From Pseudomonas sp. TTU2014-080ASC (lineage in GTDB: Bacteria > Pseudomonadota > Gammaproteobacteria > Pseudomonadales > Pseudomonadaceae): DNA of 64,000 nt. Positions 15,800-24,794 of the stretch are shown here, piece after piece. The first letter of the stretch is position 1; each line of letters starts with the position of its first letter. The stretch lies in the NCBI RefSeq assembly GCF_001446935.1, contig NZ_LKKK01000016.1, positions 1 to 64,000 of the forward strand, in the 5' to 3' direction. Made by a program: the position numbers and the translations under genes. The notes beneath the pieces were generated by a model, which made no database searches, was not told where the DNA came from, and was given only the letters and a program-made list of their open reading frames with translations.

Positions 15800-15857
15800 C
15801 AGTTACTCCTAGAATTATTGCTGCGCCCTGCGCGCACCGGGTACGCGCAGGCCGTTA

Positions 15858-17009
15858 TCAAAGACGTTCGATAATGGTGACGTTGGCCTGACCGCCGCCT
15901 TCGCACATGGTCTGCAAGCCATAGCGGCCACCACTGCGCTCAAGTTCGTGCAGCAAGGTGGTCATCAGGCGGGCACCGGTTGCGCCCAGCGGATGGCCAA
16001 GCGCAATAGCACCGCCATTAACGTTGGTTTGCGCCGGGTCGTAATCCAGCTCCTTGGCCCAAGCCATCACCACCGAAGCAAAGGCTTCGTTGATTTCCAC
16101 ACGATCAATGTCAGCCATGCTCATGCCCGCTTTTTTCAGGGCAAAGCGCGTGGCTTCAATAGGTGCGGTGAGGTGCCAGATCGGGTCATCGCCCCGCACC
16201 GACAAGGTGTGGATACGCGCCCGAGGCGTCAGGTTGTAGCGCTTGAGCGCCGCTTCACTGACCACCAGCAAGGCCGCCGAAGCGTCACAGGTCTGGCTGG
16301 AAACTGCCGCCGTAATGCCTGGGAACGCAGGGTCGACCGGCTCCAGACTGGCCATTTTTTCCAACGAGGTCGCACGTGGCGTTTCATCCACCTGCAAGCC
16401 CTCACAAGCGACGATCTCACGGGCAAAGCGGCCCGCCTCGATGGCAGCCAGAGCGCGACGATGGCTTTCCAGAGCAAAGGCTTCCATCTCGGCCCGGCTG
16501 ATCGACCAGTGATCAGCAATACGCTGAGCTGCATAGAACTGGTTCACCGGTTGATCGGCAAAACGCGCCTGCCAACCCTTGCTGCCGGAGAACGGATCAC
16601 TAAAGCCCAACGCCTGCCCGGCGACCATCGCCGAAGAGATCGGGATCTGGGTCATGGTCTGCACGCCGCCTACCGCGACAACATCCTGAGTCCCGCTCAT
16701 TACAGCTTGAGCGGCAAAGTGCAGCGCCTGCTGGGATGAGCCGCACTGGCGATCGACCGTAGTCCCCGGCACACACAGTGGCAGGCCTGCGGCGAGCCAA
16801 CTGGTGCGGGCGATATCACCGGCTTGGGAGCCAATGGTGTCAACGCAGCCGAAGATCACATCATCGTATTCATCGGCCGGAATACTGTTGCGCTCCACCA
16901 GCGCCTTGAGTACATGGGCACCCAGGTCGATGGCATGAACGTGGGCAAGGCTGCCTTTGCGCTTACCGGTGGGCGTGCGCAAGGCATCAACGATATAGGC
17001 TTGGGTCAT
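15858..17009 (-). CDS. FadA6-like thiolase for steroid ring C/D fragments
   Basis: 383 residues. Catalytic Cys89 in DRQCGSSQQALHFAAQA, the His in GGAIALGHPLGATG and the C-terminal Cys in TMCEGGGQANVTIIERL are visible. The start MTQAYIVDALRTPTGKR and the IARTSWLAAGLP segment match remembered FadA6-type thiolases, which remove acetyl-CoA from the opened ring C/D dioic acid CoA ester. GGGGAG precedes the ATG. It is packed 4 bases downstream of the acyl-CoA dehydrogenase gene. Confidence 0.85.
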   Translation of the reverse strand: MTQAYIVDALRTPTGKRKGSLAHVHAIDLGAHVLKALVERNSIPADEYDDVIFGCVDTIGSQAGDIARTSWLAAGLPLCVPGTTVDRQCGSSQQALHFAAQAVMSGTQDVVAVGGVQTMTQIPISSAMVAGQALGFSDPFSGSKGWQARFADQPVNQFYAAQRIADHWSISRAEMEAFALESHRRALAAIEAGRFAREIVACEGLQVDETPRATSLEKMASLEPVDPAFPGITAAVSSQTCDASAALLVVSEAALKRYNLTPRARIHTLSVRGDDPIWHLTAPIEATRFALKKAGMSMADIDRVEINEAFASVVMAWAKELDYDPAQTNVNGGAIALGHPLGATGARLMTTLLHELERSGGRYGLQTMCEGGGQANVTIIERL

Positions 17010-17012
17010 GAC

Positions 17013-18062
17013 TTACTCCCCGAACGTAAGGCCAGGGCCGACTTCAGCAGTCAGCACATGGTGGGCAATGCGGTTTTTGTGCAGCCCACGGTCACCCCAG
17101 GCACTGTCCAGTGACCAAGCGCGCTTCATGAACATTTGCAGGTCGACTTCCCAGGTGTAGCCCATGGCACCGTGTACTTGAATACCGTGGCGGGCGGCCA
17201 GCCACGCGGCTTCGCAGCAGGCCAGCTTGGCATGGGAGACACGCACATCGACCTGCGACTCACCGTGAGCTAACGCATAGGCCGCGCGGTACAGAACGGG
17301 CTTGGCGAACTCAATTTTGGTGGCGACATCAGCCAGGTGGTGTTTGACCGCCTGGAAACTGCCAATCGGCTTGCCGAACTGTTTACGCTGGGCCACGTAA
17401 TCCACCGACAAATCCAACATGCGTTGAGCCAGCCCCAACAGTTGTCCGGCTGTACTCAAGGCACCACGGTTCATGGTCAGCGCCTGCAAAGCACGCCCCT
17501 GCTCGCCGCTGGCCAGAAGCGTTTGTGCAGACGGTTGCCACTGCACTTCATAGAGACGACGCGAGGCGTCAATGCTCGGATTAACCACGGATTCCACCTG
17601 ACTGTTACTGAGCCCGTGGATCTCATCCCCATGGTTTAACAGCAACAGATCAGCGTTCTTGGCATCAGCGACCAGTGGGTTAACCGAATGCCCCACAGCA
17701 ACGCGGATGCTGCCTTCGGCGATCTGCCCCAACCATTGATCACGTTGCTCCGAAGCAGGCATTGCACTGAGCAGGCCCGCTGCGACGTAGGCCATATCCG
17801 CCATGGAGTCGGGAATCGCGTAGTAACCCAACTCCTGTGTCATCAAAGCCCAGGCCACATCATCCATGCCCAAGCCACCGCACGCTTCTGGTACAGACAG
17901 CGCGGTCAGGCCCTGCTCGGCAATTTTGGCGCGCAGGTCTGGCGAGCGCCCGGCATCGGTTTCCCAGATTTCACGGAGCATTTCCGGGGCGGCTTCGGTC
18001 ATCAGGAAGCGGCTGATCGCTTCACGGAAAGCCAGTTGGTCTTCAGTAAATGTGAAGTTCAT
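17013..18062 (-). CDS. Acyl-CoA dehydrogenase, probable non-catalytic partner subunit
   Basis: 349 residues from the ATG at 18062; the longer open frame upstream is not family-like. The C-terminal dehydrogenase signature QRKQFGKPIGSFQAVKH and HGAMGYTWEVDLQMFMKRA are present. In the helix that carries the catalytic base of steroid-type enzymes, this protein has MNRGAL where its partner (18073-19236) has FERGLL, so Glu is replaced by Asn. Steroid acyl-CoA dehydrogenases are known to work as alpha2beta2 heterotetramers in which only one subunit has the base. The neighbour 10 bases upstream is the natural partner. Confidence 0.85.
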   Translation of the reverse strand: MNFTFTEDQLAFREAISRFLMTEAAPEMLREIWETDAGRSPDLRAKIAEQGLTALSVPEACGGLGMDDVAWALMTQELGYYAIPDSMADMAYVAAGLLSAMPASEQRDQWLGQIAEGSIRVAVGHSVNPLVADAKNADLLLLNHGDEIHGLSNSQVESVVNPSIDASRRLYEVQWQPSAQTLLASGEQGRALQALTMNRGALSTAGQLLGLAQRMLDLSVDYVAQRKQFGKPIGSFQAVKHHLADVATKIEFAKPVLYRAAYALAHGESQVDVRVSHAKLACCEAAWLAARHGIQVHGAMGYTWEVDLQMFMKRAWSLDSAWGDRGLHKNRIAHHVLTAEVGPGLTFGE

Positions 18063-18072
18063 CGCCCGCCCC

Positions 18073-19236
18073 TTACTTCGGCAGACCGAGCATGCGCTCG
18101 GCAATGATGTTGCGCTGGATCTCGTTGGTACCAGCGTAAATCGGCCCGGCCTGAGCAAACAGGAAAGCCTCCAGCCAGCCCTGGTCATCCCCCAGCAACG
18201 GCGCTTCGTTACGCAGCTCCGCACGTGGGCCAAGGATGCGCATGGCGGTTTCCTGGATCAGCAGATCCAGCTCGGACCAGACAATTTTGTTGGTTGAAGC
18301 TTCCGCCCCAATTTTCTCGCCCGCATTGAGGCGGCCCACGGTGTTGTAAGCGCCCAAGGCATAGGCCTCGGCATCCATCCAGCACTTGAGCACGGCTTCA
18401 CGGATCGCCGGATCGCGGTCCGCCGAGTCCTGATGCTTGCGGTAGAGTTTGACCAGCTCACGTACCGGTGCCTGAAAGCGAGCCGGAGAACGCAGCAGCA
18501 GACCACGCTCAAACCCTGCGGTGGCCATTGCCACGTGCCAGCCCTGCCCCTCATCGCCAATACGATTGGCCACCGGAACGCGCACGTCATCGAAGAAAAT
18601 TTCGGCAAACGCGTCTTTACCGTTGAGTGCCTTGAACGGGCGGATAGACACACCCGGCGTATCCAGCGGCACCATCAGGTAGCTCAGACCATGGTGGCGG
18701 CTGGAAGCCGGATCACTACGGAACAAACCGAAAGCCATGTCAGCAAAGCTGGCGCGGGTCGACCAGGTTTTCTGGCCGTTGAGCACATAGTGGTCACCAT
18801 CGCGGATGGCTTTGGAGCTGATCGCGGCCATGTCCGAGCCTGCGTTAGGCTCCGACCAGGCCTGCGCCCACATGATCTCGCTGGACGCGGTGCGTGGCAG
18901 GAAGTCACGGCGCTGTTGCTCTGTGCCGAACTCCATCAGGGTCGGCCCCAGCAGCAGCTGGCCGTTCTGGTTCACGCGCATGGGCGCGCCTGCACCGTAA
19001 TACTCTTCCTCGAAGATCAACCACTCGATCAGGCCACAGCCACGGCCGCCCAAATGCTCTGGCCACATGACCATCGACAGGCGAGCATCAAACAGCTTGC
19101 GCTCCCAGGCGCGGTGCTGCTCAAAACCTTCACGGGTGTCGTAACTGGCCAACGCAGTGGCCGGTACGTTCTCAGCCAACCAGGCGCGGACTTCTTCGCG
19201 GAAGGCTTGTTGTGTTGCGCTATAGGTCAGTTGCAT
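18073..19236 (-). CDS. Acyl-CoA dehydrogenase, probable catalytic subunit
   Basis: 387 residues. FAD-binding segments WAQAWSEPNAGSDMA and NGQKTWST are present, along with the C-terminal YAGTNEIQRNIIAERMLG. The usual Glu before GT is Ala, but a Glu at about 243 in GFERGLLL can supply the base, as in isovaleryl-type and steroid-type enzymes. It should form a heterotetramer with the 349-residue protein next to it and introduce a double bond in the propanoyl side chain or opened ring C/D CoA ester (FadE28-34 group). The exact paralogue cannot be fixed by eye. Confidence 0.87.
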   Translation of the reverse strand: MQLTYSATQQAFREEVRAWLAENVPATALASYDTREGFEQHRAWERKLFDARLSMVMWPEHLGGRGCGLIEWLIFEEEYYGAGAPMRVNQNGQLLLGPTLMEFGTEQQRRDFLPRTASSEIMWAQAWSEPNAGSDMAAISSKAIRDGDHYVLNGQKTWSTRASFADMAFGLFRSDPASSRHHGLSYLMVPLDTPGVSIRPFKALNGKDAFAEIFFDDVRVPVANRIGDEGQGWHVAMATAGFERGLLLRSPARFQAPVRELVKLYRKHQDSADRDPAIREAVLKCWMDAEAYALGAYNTVGRLNAGEKIGAEASTNKIVWSELDLLIQETAMRILGPRAELRNEAPLLGDDQGWLEAFLFAQAGPIYAGTNEIQRNIIAERMLGLPK

Positions 19237-19244
19237 GCTCGGCC

Positions 19245-19997
19245 TCAGAAGCTCACGTCACGTTTTTCGACAAAGGCACGGCGCGTCTCAGACGAATCCG
19301 GACTGGTATAGGCTTGCAGCGTAAAGCCCTGCTCCCAGCGGTATTTGTCTTCCAGGTTGCCGTCTTCGATACCGTTGAGTGCCTCTTTGGCAATGCGGAT
19401 CATCTCCGGGCTCTTCGCGGCAATCTTGCGGGCAATTTCCAGAGCAGCCTCAGGCAGTTCTTCTTTGCTCACGATGCGTTCGATAAAGCCGTACTGAGCC
19501 GCCTCACGGGCACCAATTTTCTCGCCGGTAAAGAACAGGTAGCGCACCTTTTGCACCGGGAACAGGCGTTGCAGATGCGCACCACCGCCCATTGCGCCAC
19601 GGTCAACCTCAGGCAGGGCAAAGGTGGCGCATTCAGAGGCCAGCACAATGTCCGCTGCACCGGTAATGCCAATGCCGCCACCAAGCACAAAACCATGCAC
19701 CGCTACGATGACCGGAACCGGGCAACGGTGAACGGCTTTGAAGGTTTCATAGTTGCCCCGGTTAACCAGAACAATGCGCTCAGGGTGTTGATCCAACTCT
19801 TTGATATCGACACCGGCGCAAAAACCACGGCCTTCAGCACGAATGATGATGACGCGGGTTTCAGGGTTGTTACCCAATTCGTTGATGGTGGCCGCAAGCC
19901 CCATCCACTCCTGACTGTCCAGTGCGTTGACCGGCGCTTTGGCGATCACCAGCTCCGCAATACCGTCCTGCAGACGGGTAGTAAAAGCGCTGCTCAT
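19245..19997 (-). CDS. echA20: EchA20-like ring-opening crotonase
   Basis: 250 residues. The segments APVNALDSQEWMGLA, IIRAEGRGFCAGVDIKEL and HGFVLGGGIGITGAADIVLAS, plus the late YRWEQGFTLQ, closely follow remembered EchA20 (Rv3550). EchA20 hydrolyses ring D of the hydroxy-indene CoA ester before IpdAB opens ring C. The ATG overlaps the ipdC stop (ATGA), indicating coupled translation. The oxyanion-hole glycines are intact. Confidence 0.82.
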   Translation of the reverse strand: MSSAFTTRLQDGIAELVIAKAPVNALDSQEWMGLAATINELGNNPETRVIIIRAEGRGFCAGVDIKELDQHPERIVLVNRGNYETFKAVHRCPVPVIVAVHGFVLGGGIGITGAADIVLASECATFALPEVDRGAMGGGAHLQRLFPVQKVRYLFFTGEKIGAREAAQYGFIERIVSKEELPEAALEIARKIAAKSPEMIRIAKEALNGIEDGNLEDKYRWEQGFTLQAYTSPDSSETRRAFVEKRDVSF

Positions 19998-21103
19998 ACG
20001 GCTCTCCTGCTCTGCTCAGCCTCTGGCTGGCCCTGTTTATTGTTTTGATAAAGCGCGTTGAGACAGGCTTCAGCCTGCTCGACAATCTCTTGAATAATCT
20101 GCTCGCAACTGGCGAGTTCATTGATGGCGGCAGCCACCTGCCCAGACGGCAAAATGCCCTCATCCGGCAGGCCGTCCTGCATGGACTTCTGCAGCAGTAC
20201 CGGTTGGTTGGAGGCCATCAGCGTCTGCGAGAGCGCTTCTGGCTCCTCTTTGAGTACCTTGAACAGGATGCTCAGCATGTGCGCGCTGGACATGCCGGTT
20301 TGTTGCTTCCAGCTCCAGGCACTGCGCATGGCGATCAGCAAACGGCCAAGGCCGCTGGCTTTTTCCAAACGGTTGATGAAGGCGTTTTCAATCATGCGGT
20401 GACGCATGCCATCCACCGCCAAGGTGACGCGTACCTGCTGCGGGTCGTTCACTTTCAGGTAGCGCTCAAGCGTGGCAAGTGGCGTCGGTGACTCCTTGCT
20501 CATCAGAAAGCGCGTGCCCATGGCAACCCCAGCCGCACCAGCAGCCAGTGCCGAAGCCAGCCCCCGCCCTGTGCTGTAACCACCGGCAGCAATAACCGGC
20601 ACTTGCACCGCATCCAGCACCTGTGGCAACAGGATGGAACTGGGCACGCCACCGGTGTGACCACCGCCCTCGCCGCCCTGAATGGTGATCATGTCGGCGC
20701 CCATCTGCACGGCCTTGACCGCATGCTTGACCGCACCCACCGTCGGGATACACAACACACCGGCATCTTTGAAGCGTTGTACGGTTTTCGAGTCCGGCCC
20801 ACGACCGTAGCTAACGGCTTTAAGGCCGTAGTCGATGGCCATGTCTACGCAATCCGCAGCGTTCTCCTGAAACATATGAAAGTTCAGGCCAAAATTACGG
20901 CTGCCCGTGGCGGCAATAATTTTTTCGATCTCACTGCGCGTCTGCGCGGTGTTGAGCGTGGCAGCAGCCAGAAAGCCAAAGCCACCGGCACGGGTTGTAC
21001 CGATCACCAGATTGGCATCGGCCACCCAGCCCATCGCCGTTTGCACCACCGGGTGACGGCAGCCCAAACGACGTGTCAGTTCGGTTTCCAGCCATGCACT
21101 CAT
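19994..21103 (-). CDS. ipdC: IpdC-like FMN-dependent oxidoreductase (nitronate monooxygenase family)
   Basis: 369 residues, TIM-barrel of the 2-nitropropane dioxygenase family. FMN-phosphate contacts are seen in GGEGGGHTGG and VIAAGGYSTGRGLASALAAGAAGVAMGTRFL. Beside ipdAB and echA20, this is best read as IpdC (Rv3553), which introduces a ring double bond before ring opening, rather than a nitroalkane-detoxifying enzyme. It overlaps the hydratase upstream and echA20 downstream by one to four bases. Confidence 0.85.
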   Translation of the reverse strand: MSAWLETELTRRLGCRHPVVQTAMGWVADANLVIGTTRAGGFGFLAAATLNTAQTRSEIEKIIAATGSRNFGLNFHMFQENAADCVDMAIDYGLKAVSYGRGPDSKTVQRFKDAGVLCIPTVGAVKHAVKAVQMGADMITIQGGEGGGHTGGVPSSILLPQVLDAVQVPVIAAGGYSTGRGLASALAAGAAGVAMGTRFLMSKESPTPLATLERYLKVNDPQQVRVTLAVDGMRHRMIENAFINRLEKASGLGRLLIAMRSAWSWKQQTGMSSAHMLSILFKVLKEEPEALSQTLMASNQPVLLQKSMQDGLPDEGILPSGQVAAAINELASCEQIIQEIVEQAEACLNALYQNNKQGQPEAEQSRRAV

Positions 21104-21996
21104 CAGGCTTCTCCCGCTGATTTTTTGTTGGCAGCGGCCATCGCCTTGGCGTCATAGCCGCCCAGTTTGTCCCCAGACAACAACTCGTTATGAGTGTGAG
21201 CAAAGTGATGCCAGGCAAACACCGCATCCATGGCGGTACGCTTACCGGCAAGATCCTCAACGTGGTTGATCGCTTGTTTGGTCAGCGCCAGGCCCATGCG
21301 CGGTTGCAAGGCAACCTTGGCCGCCAGCGCGTAGGTCGCGACTTCCAGCTCAGCACGTGGAACCACGCGGTTGACCATTCCAACCTCATAAGCGCGGGTG
21401 GCCGACATGCGATCCCCGGTCATCAGGAACTCTTTGGCAATGCGTGGATTCATCTCGTAGGGATGAGCGAAGTACTCCACGCCGGGAATGCCCATGCGCA
21501 CGACCGGGTCCTGGAAGAATGCATCATCACTGGCCACAATCAGGTCACACACCCACGCCAGCATCAGGCCGCCAGCAATACAGGCACCCTGTACCATGGC
21601 GATGGTCGGCTTGGGCATCTCGCGCCAGCGACGGCACATGCCCAGATAGACTTCCTGCTCACGTACATAGAGGAACTCGCCACCGGGCTTGTTGGTGTGA
21701 TCCCAGAGCAGATGAGCGCGTTCGAACTCTTTGTTGATGTCGCGCCCCGGCGTGCCGATGTCGTGCCCCGCAGAGAAATGCTTACCTTCTCCGCGCAGCA
21801 CGATGACTTTCACGTCATCGTCGCTGATAGCGCGCTTAAACGCGGCATCCAGGGCATAGGTCATCTGCGAGTTTTGCGCGTTATTGAACCCTGGCCGACT
21901 GAAGCTGACAGTGGCAATGCCTTCCGACACGCTGTATTGCACCGGGTTTTCGGTCTCGTAGACGCTATTGTCTTCACGCTTGATAAATTCGCTCAT
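21103..21996 (-). CDS. Enoyl-CoA hydratase family protein
   Basis: 297 residues, longer than a typical crotonase because of an insertion (about residues 85-120: GRDINKEFERAHLLWDHTNK) before the second oxyanion-hole segment. GEGKHFSAGHDIG and GACIAGGLMLAWVCDL mark the active site. It lies between ipdB and ipdC and probably hydrates an intermediate after the IpdC step or in a following beta-oxidation round. The substrate is unknown. Confidence 0.83.
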   Translation of the reverse strand: MSEFIKREDNSVYETENPVQYSVSEGIATVSFSRPGFNNAQNSQMTYALDAAFKRAISDDDVKVIVLRGEGKHFSAGHDIGTPGRDINKEFERAHLLWDHTNKPGGEFLYVREQEVYLGMCRRWREMPKPTIAMVQGACIAGGLMLAWVCDLIVASDDAFFQDPVVRMGIPGVEYFAHPYEMNPRIAKEFLMTGDRMSATRAYEVGMVNRVVPRAELEVATYALAAKVALQPRMGLALTKQAINHVEDLAGKRTAMDAVFAWHHFAHTHNELLSGDKLGGYDAKAMAAANKKSAGEA

Positions 21997-22009
21997 ATCG
22001 TTCTCCCCA

Positions 22010-22807
22010 TCAGGCCTGACGAATGCCCGGTGGATTGCCCTTCAACTGCTTGCTTCGCAGGTCATGGGGATCAAGGCGGCGAATCACAGCTAACTGCTCT
22101 TCAGTCGGATGCGGTGTCTCGCCCATTCCCGGCGCTTTAAGCAATTCGAATCCGGTGTTCTCCTGAACCTGCTCGAAGCTCACACCTGGATGCAGCGACA
22201 GCACCTGAGCGGCGTTGTTCGGGCCGTTGAAATCCATGACGCACAGGTCAGTGAGCACGATGCCAACCGACATCAGCGAAGCATCCATGCCCTTTTCCCA
22301 ACGCTCGGGGTTGAAGCCGACGCCAGAAACCATGTCGACTTCATGCACCAGCGAACGCTTGCTGTGGCTCGGCATAAAGAACGAGTTTTTATGGTTGATG
22401 CTGTTACCCGGCAGACCACGCACACCCAGCATGGCAATCTTCGGCTGGTAGTAATCATCGCCAACCACTGACAAGTTGCTCTGGGCAAAACGGTCGATCT
22501 GAGTAGGGCCGATCATGGCGTGGCGACGGCCACCCCACACACACTCAAAGACACGCTCAAAGCCCATATAACCGGAGTACTTCGGCACGTAGTCGCCACG
22601 CGGGCCGACCGGAATCGGCTCCTCGACCAGGAAGCATTCACTGTCGGTCATCAACAGCTCAGGGCTGTGAGTCATCTTGGCTAAGCCTGCACCCAAGCGC
22701 GGCAGGATTCCCAGACCGGAGGCCAGCACTTCACCATTGCCCCGCCAGGCTTCGCTGGCGGCAACAATCATCAGTTCTGCTAGAGAAAAGTCTTTGGCAA
22801 CACTCAT
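22010..22807 (-). CDS. ipdB: IpdB, beta subunit of the ring-C-opening hydrolase
   Basis: 265 residues from the ATG at 22807, which gives the typical MSVAKDFSLAELMIVAASEAWRG start. It belongs to the class I CoA-transferase beta fold, with the ECVWGGRRHAMIGPTQIDRFAQ segment of the IpdB group. Together with IpdA it is known to hydrolyse the last carbocyclic ring of steroids (COCHEA-CoA) rather than transferring CoA. It lies 10 bases downstream of ipdA. Confidence 0.9.
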   Translation of the reverse strand: MSVAKDFSLAELMIVAASEAWRGNGEVLASGLGILPRLGAGLAKMTHSPELLMTDSECFLVEEPIPVGPRGDYVPKYSGYMGFERVFECVWGGRRHAMIGPTQIDRFAQSNLSVVGDDYYQPKIAMLGVRGLPGNSINHKNSFFMPSHSKRSLVHEVDMVSGVGFNPERWEKGMDASLMSVGIVLTDLCVMDFNGPNNAAQVLSLHPGVSFEQVQENTGFELLKAPGMGETPHPTEEQLAVIRRLDPHDLRSKQLKGNPPGIRQA

Positions 22808-22817
22808 GGTTTTCTCC

Positions 22818-23696
22818 TCAGAACACCGGTTGGGCAAGGGTGGAGAGACGGTCACTGCCGCCATTTTTGGCCTGATACTCGGACTCACTGCAGAGGACGA
22901 ACTCCTCCATATAGGCAGCCCAGCCGTTCTCGGCCTCAGCAGACTCGCTGTAGCGCTTCATATGGCTGAGATCCCAGCCGTAGTCAGGGGCGCAGGTAGT
23001 CGGGTGCGCACCAAACGGCGCATGCACAACCCCCGTTACCAGATAGCGTTCAAACAGGTTGAAACGCGCCTGTTCAGCCGTCAGCTCAAAGCGCTCGCTG
23101 ATACGCTCGCACGACACCACACACTGCTTTGAGGCGCGGGCCATCAAGTGGTCGAAATAAGCGTCATTGCCGGTAATCAGGGTATTACCCAGACGGTCAG
23201 CCTCGTTGACGTGCAGGAAGCTGATATCCAGATTCAGCGCAGGCATCGCCAGTAGCACTTCACCATCCTCATACGGCGATGTGATGGTTTTGATCTCCGG
23301 GTTGAGACGGGTGACATCCGTCGCCAAACCGCAGCGGGTTGGCAAAAACGGCAGACGCATACCCGCTGCGCGCAGGCCCCACTGATACATGCCCTCATCC
23401 AGCTCCATCAGCTCCTTTATTTGCCCGGCCTGACGGCATTTGCGGAACCACGGCTCCAGAGGGATCGCATCCATCGTGGCAAAGCCGAAAATCAGTTTGC
23501 GAACCTTGCCAGCGGCACACAGCATGCCCATTTCCGGGCCACCGTAGCCGACCACGGTCAGGTCTTTGACATCACTGCGCAATATCTCGCGCACCACAGC
23601 CATAGGCTTGCGCCGTGGGCCCCAGCCACCGAAACCGACGGTCATTCCGTCTTTGAGCAACGCTACGGCGTCTTGGGTTGTCATCTGCTTGTTCAT
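22818..23696 (-). CDS. ipdA: IpdA, alpha subunit of the ring-C-opening hydrolase
   Basis: 292 residues. GMTVGFGGWGPRRKPMAVVREILRS is the glycine-rich start of the class I CoA-transferase alpha fold with the IpdA-specific RRKP. The late LVTGVVHAPFGAHPTTCAPDYGWD is shared with mycobacterial IpdA. It works as a heterodimer with IpdB on the last steroid ring. AAGGAA precedes the ATG, 12 bases after hsaC. Confidence 0.92.
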   Translation of the reverse strand: MNKQMTTQDAVALLKDGMTVGFGGWGPRRKPMAVVREILRSDVKDLTVVGYGGPEMGMLCAAGKVRKLIFGFATMDAIPLEPWFRKCRQAGQIKELMELDEGMYQWGLRAAGMRLPFLPTRCGLATDVTRLNPEIKTITSPYEDGEVLLAMPALNLDISFLHVNEADRLGNTLITGNDAYFDHLMARASKQCVVSCERISERFELTAEQARFNLFERYLVTGVVHAPFGAHPTTCAPDYGWDLSHMKRYSESAEAENGWAAYMEEFVLCSESEYQAKNGGSDRLSTLAQPVF

Positions 23697-23708
23697 GGCA
23701 ATTCCTTA

Positions 23709-24599
23709 CTACTGGCGGCCGACAGAGAAGTCGTGGCCCCAAATGCTGACGCGGGTAAATTCAAAAGCGCTGTGCTGATCCCAATCCACTTGCAGGCCTC
23801 CATAGCCGTACTCCAGATCAAAGCCGGAAGGCGTCTTCATATAGAAGGAGGTCATGCGGTCGTTCAGGTGCTCACCCAACGTGGCCGACAGCGGCACATC
23901 GTGAGCAATGCGGCGATCATGGGCCCGACCGACTTCGGTCATGTCATCCACCTCAACCATCACGTGGATACAGCCGCTTGGAACCGGGTACTCACCCAGC
24001 GCCAGGCTGTGGTGACGGGCATTGGCACAGTGCAGAAAATAGATGCGCGTGACCGGCGCATCGGGAGCCGGACGGAAGTTGAAAATGTCTGAGATCTGGA
24101 AGCCCAACACATCCCGCGCAAAAGCCACAGTCGCATCGAAGTTCGGCGCAGGCAGTACGGTATGCCCCAGCCCCATGTCGCCGGTGATAAAGCGCGGCAC
24201 GCCCTGCGGTGAGATAAAGGGCAAGCAGTCGGAGCGATGTCCCCAGCTCAGCTCATGACGATTACCGGATGGGTCGATCACGCTGACCATGGCTTGCACG
24301 CCACGCTGATCAATCTCCTCAGGGGTACCTGTCTGGTACTCAATCCCTTTTTCTTTGAAGACGTCGATGGCATGCAGGAATGCCGCTTCGCTGGCCAACT
24401 CCCACCCTGAAGCCAGGTAGCGCTTCTCACTGCCTTCGACAATCAGCATGCGGAACGGGCGCTCGTCCATTTTCACGTACAGACCGCCACCCGGCGCAGG
24501 GCTGACCTGCATACCCAGCACGTCCTCGGCATAACGCTGCCAGGCGTCTAGGTTTTCAATTTGTGCGACGAAATAGCTCAACCCATGGATCTTGATCAT
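23709..24599 (-). CDS. hsaC: HsaC, 2,3-dihydroxy-9,10-seco-steroid extradiol dioxygenase
   Basis: 296 residues, two vicinal-oxygen-chelate domains. Predicted iron ligands are H146 (LGHTVLP), H212 (CIHVMVEV) and E263 (FDLEYGYGG). This type I extradiol dioxygenase cleaves the aromatised steroid ring A. The ATG at 24599 was chosen for AGGAG nine bases upstream and the family start MIKIHGLSYF. It is the first gene of a 12-gene operon running to 13,531. A candidate regulatory site lies 66 bases upstream. The close biphenyl homologue BphC cannot be excluded by motif alone, but the operon points to steroids. Confidence 0.9.
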   Translation of the reverse strand: MIKIHGLSYFVAQIENLDAWQRYAEDVLGMQVSPAPGGGLYVKMDERPFRMLIVEGSEKRYLASGWELASEAAFLHAIDVFKEKGIEYQTGTPEEIDQRGVQAMVSVIDPSGNRHELSWGHRSDCLPFISPQGVPRFITGDMGLGHTVLPAPNFDATVAFARDVLGFQISDIFNFRPAPDAPVTRIYFLHCANARHHSLALGEYPVPSGCIHVMVEVDDMTEVGRAHDRRIAHDVPLSATLGEHLNDRMTSFYMKTPSGFDLEYGYGGLQVDWDQHSAFEFTRVSIWGHDFSVGRQ

Positions 24600-24665
24600 G
24601 GCTCTGCTCCTTTTAATGGTCGTCTCATGACTGAGTGCCATTGTGCGAAGCCCATCTGGTGCCAT

Positions 24666-24684
24666 CATCGTCCGTTGAGACTAA
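24666..24684 (-). promoter_or_regulatory. Candidate island regulatory site 5 (hsaC operon)
   Basis: Minus-strand TTAGTCTCAACGGACGATG, matching 15 of 19 positions of the site at 5468-5486. It lies in the divergent gap between hsaC and the plus-strand dehydrogenase pair. A CACAAT hexamer lies 18 bases past it on the hsaC side. Confidence 0.55.
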
Positions 24685-24794
24685 AGCCCCCCTGCCCTGC
24701 CTAAGCCATTGAATAGTCCTTTTTGAGGATTCGCCGGTCACAGCCCCCACTCAGACTTAGCCCCCGTATGTGTCGGCCTTTGGGGAACCTGCTG

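Noticed and set aside
19994..21103. Nitronate monooxygenase as a nitro-compound detoxification enzyme
   Set aside because: Its translational coupling to echA20 and closeness to ipdAB fit IpdC much better than nitroalkane oxidation.
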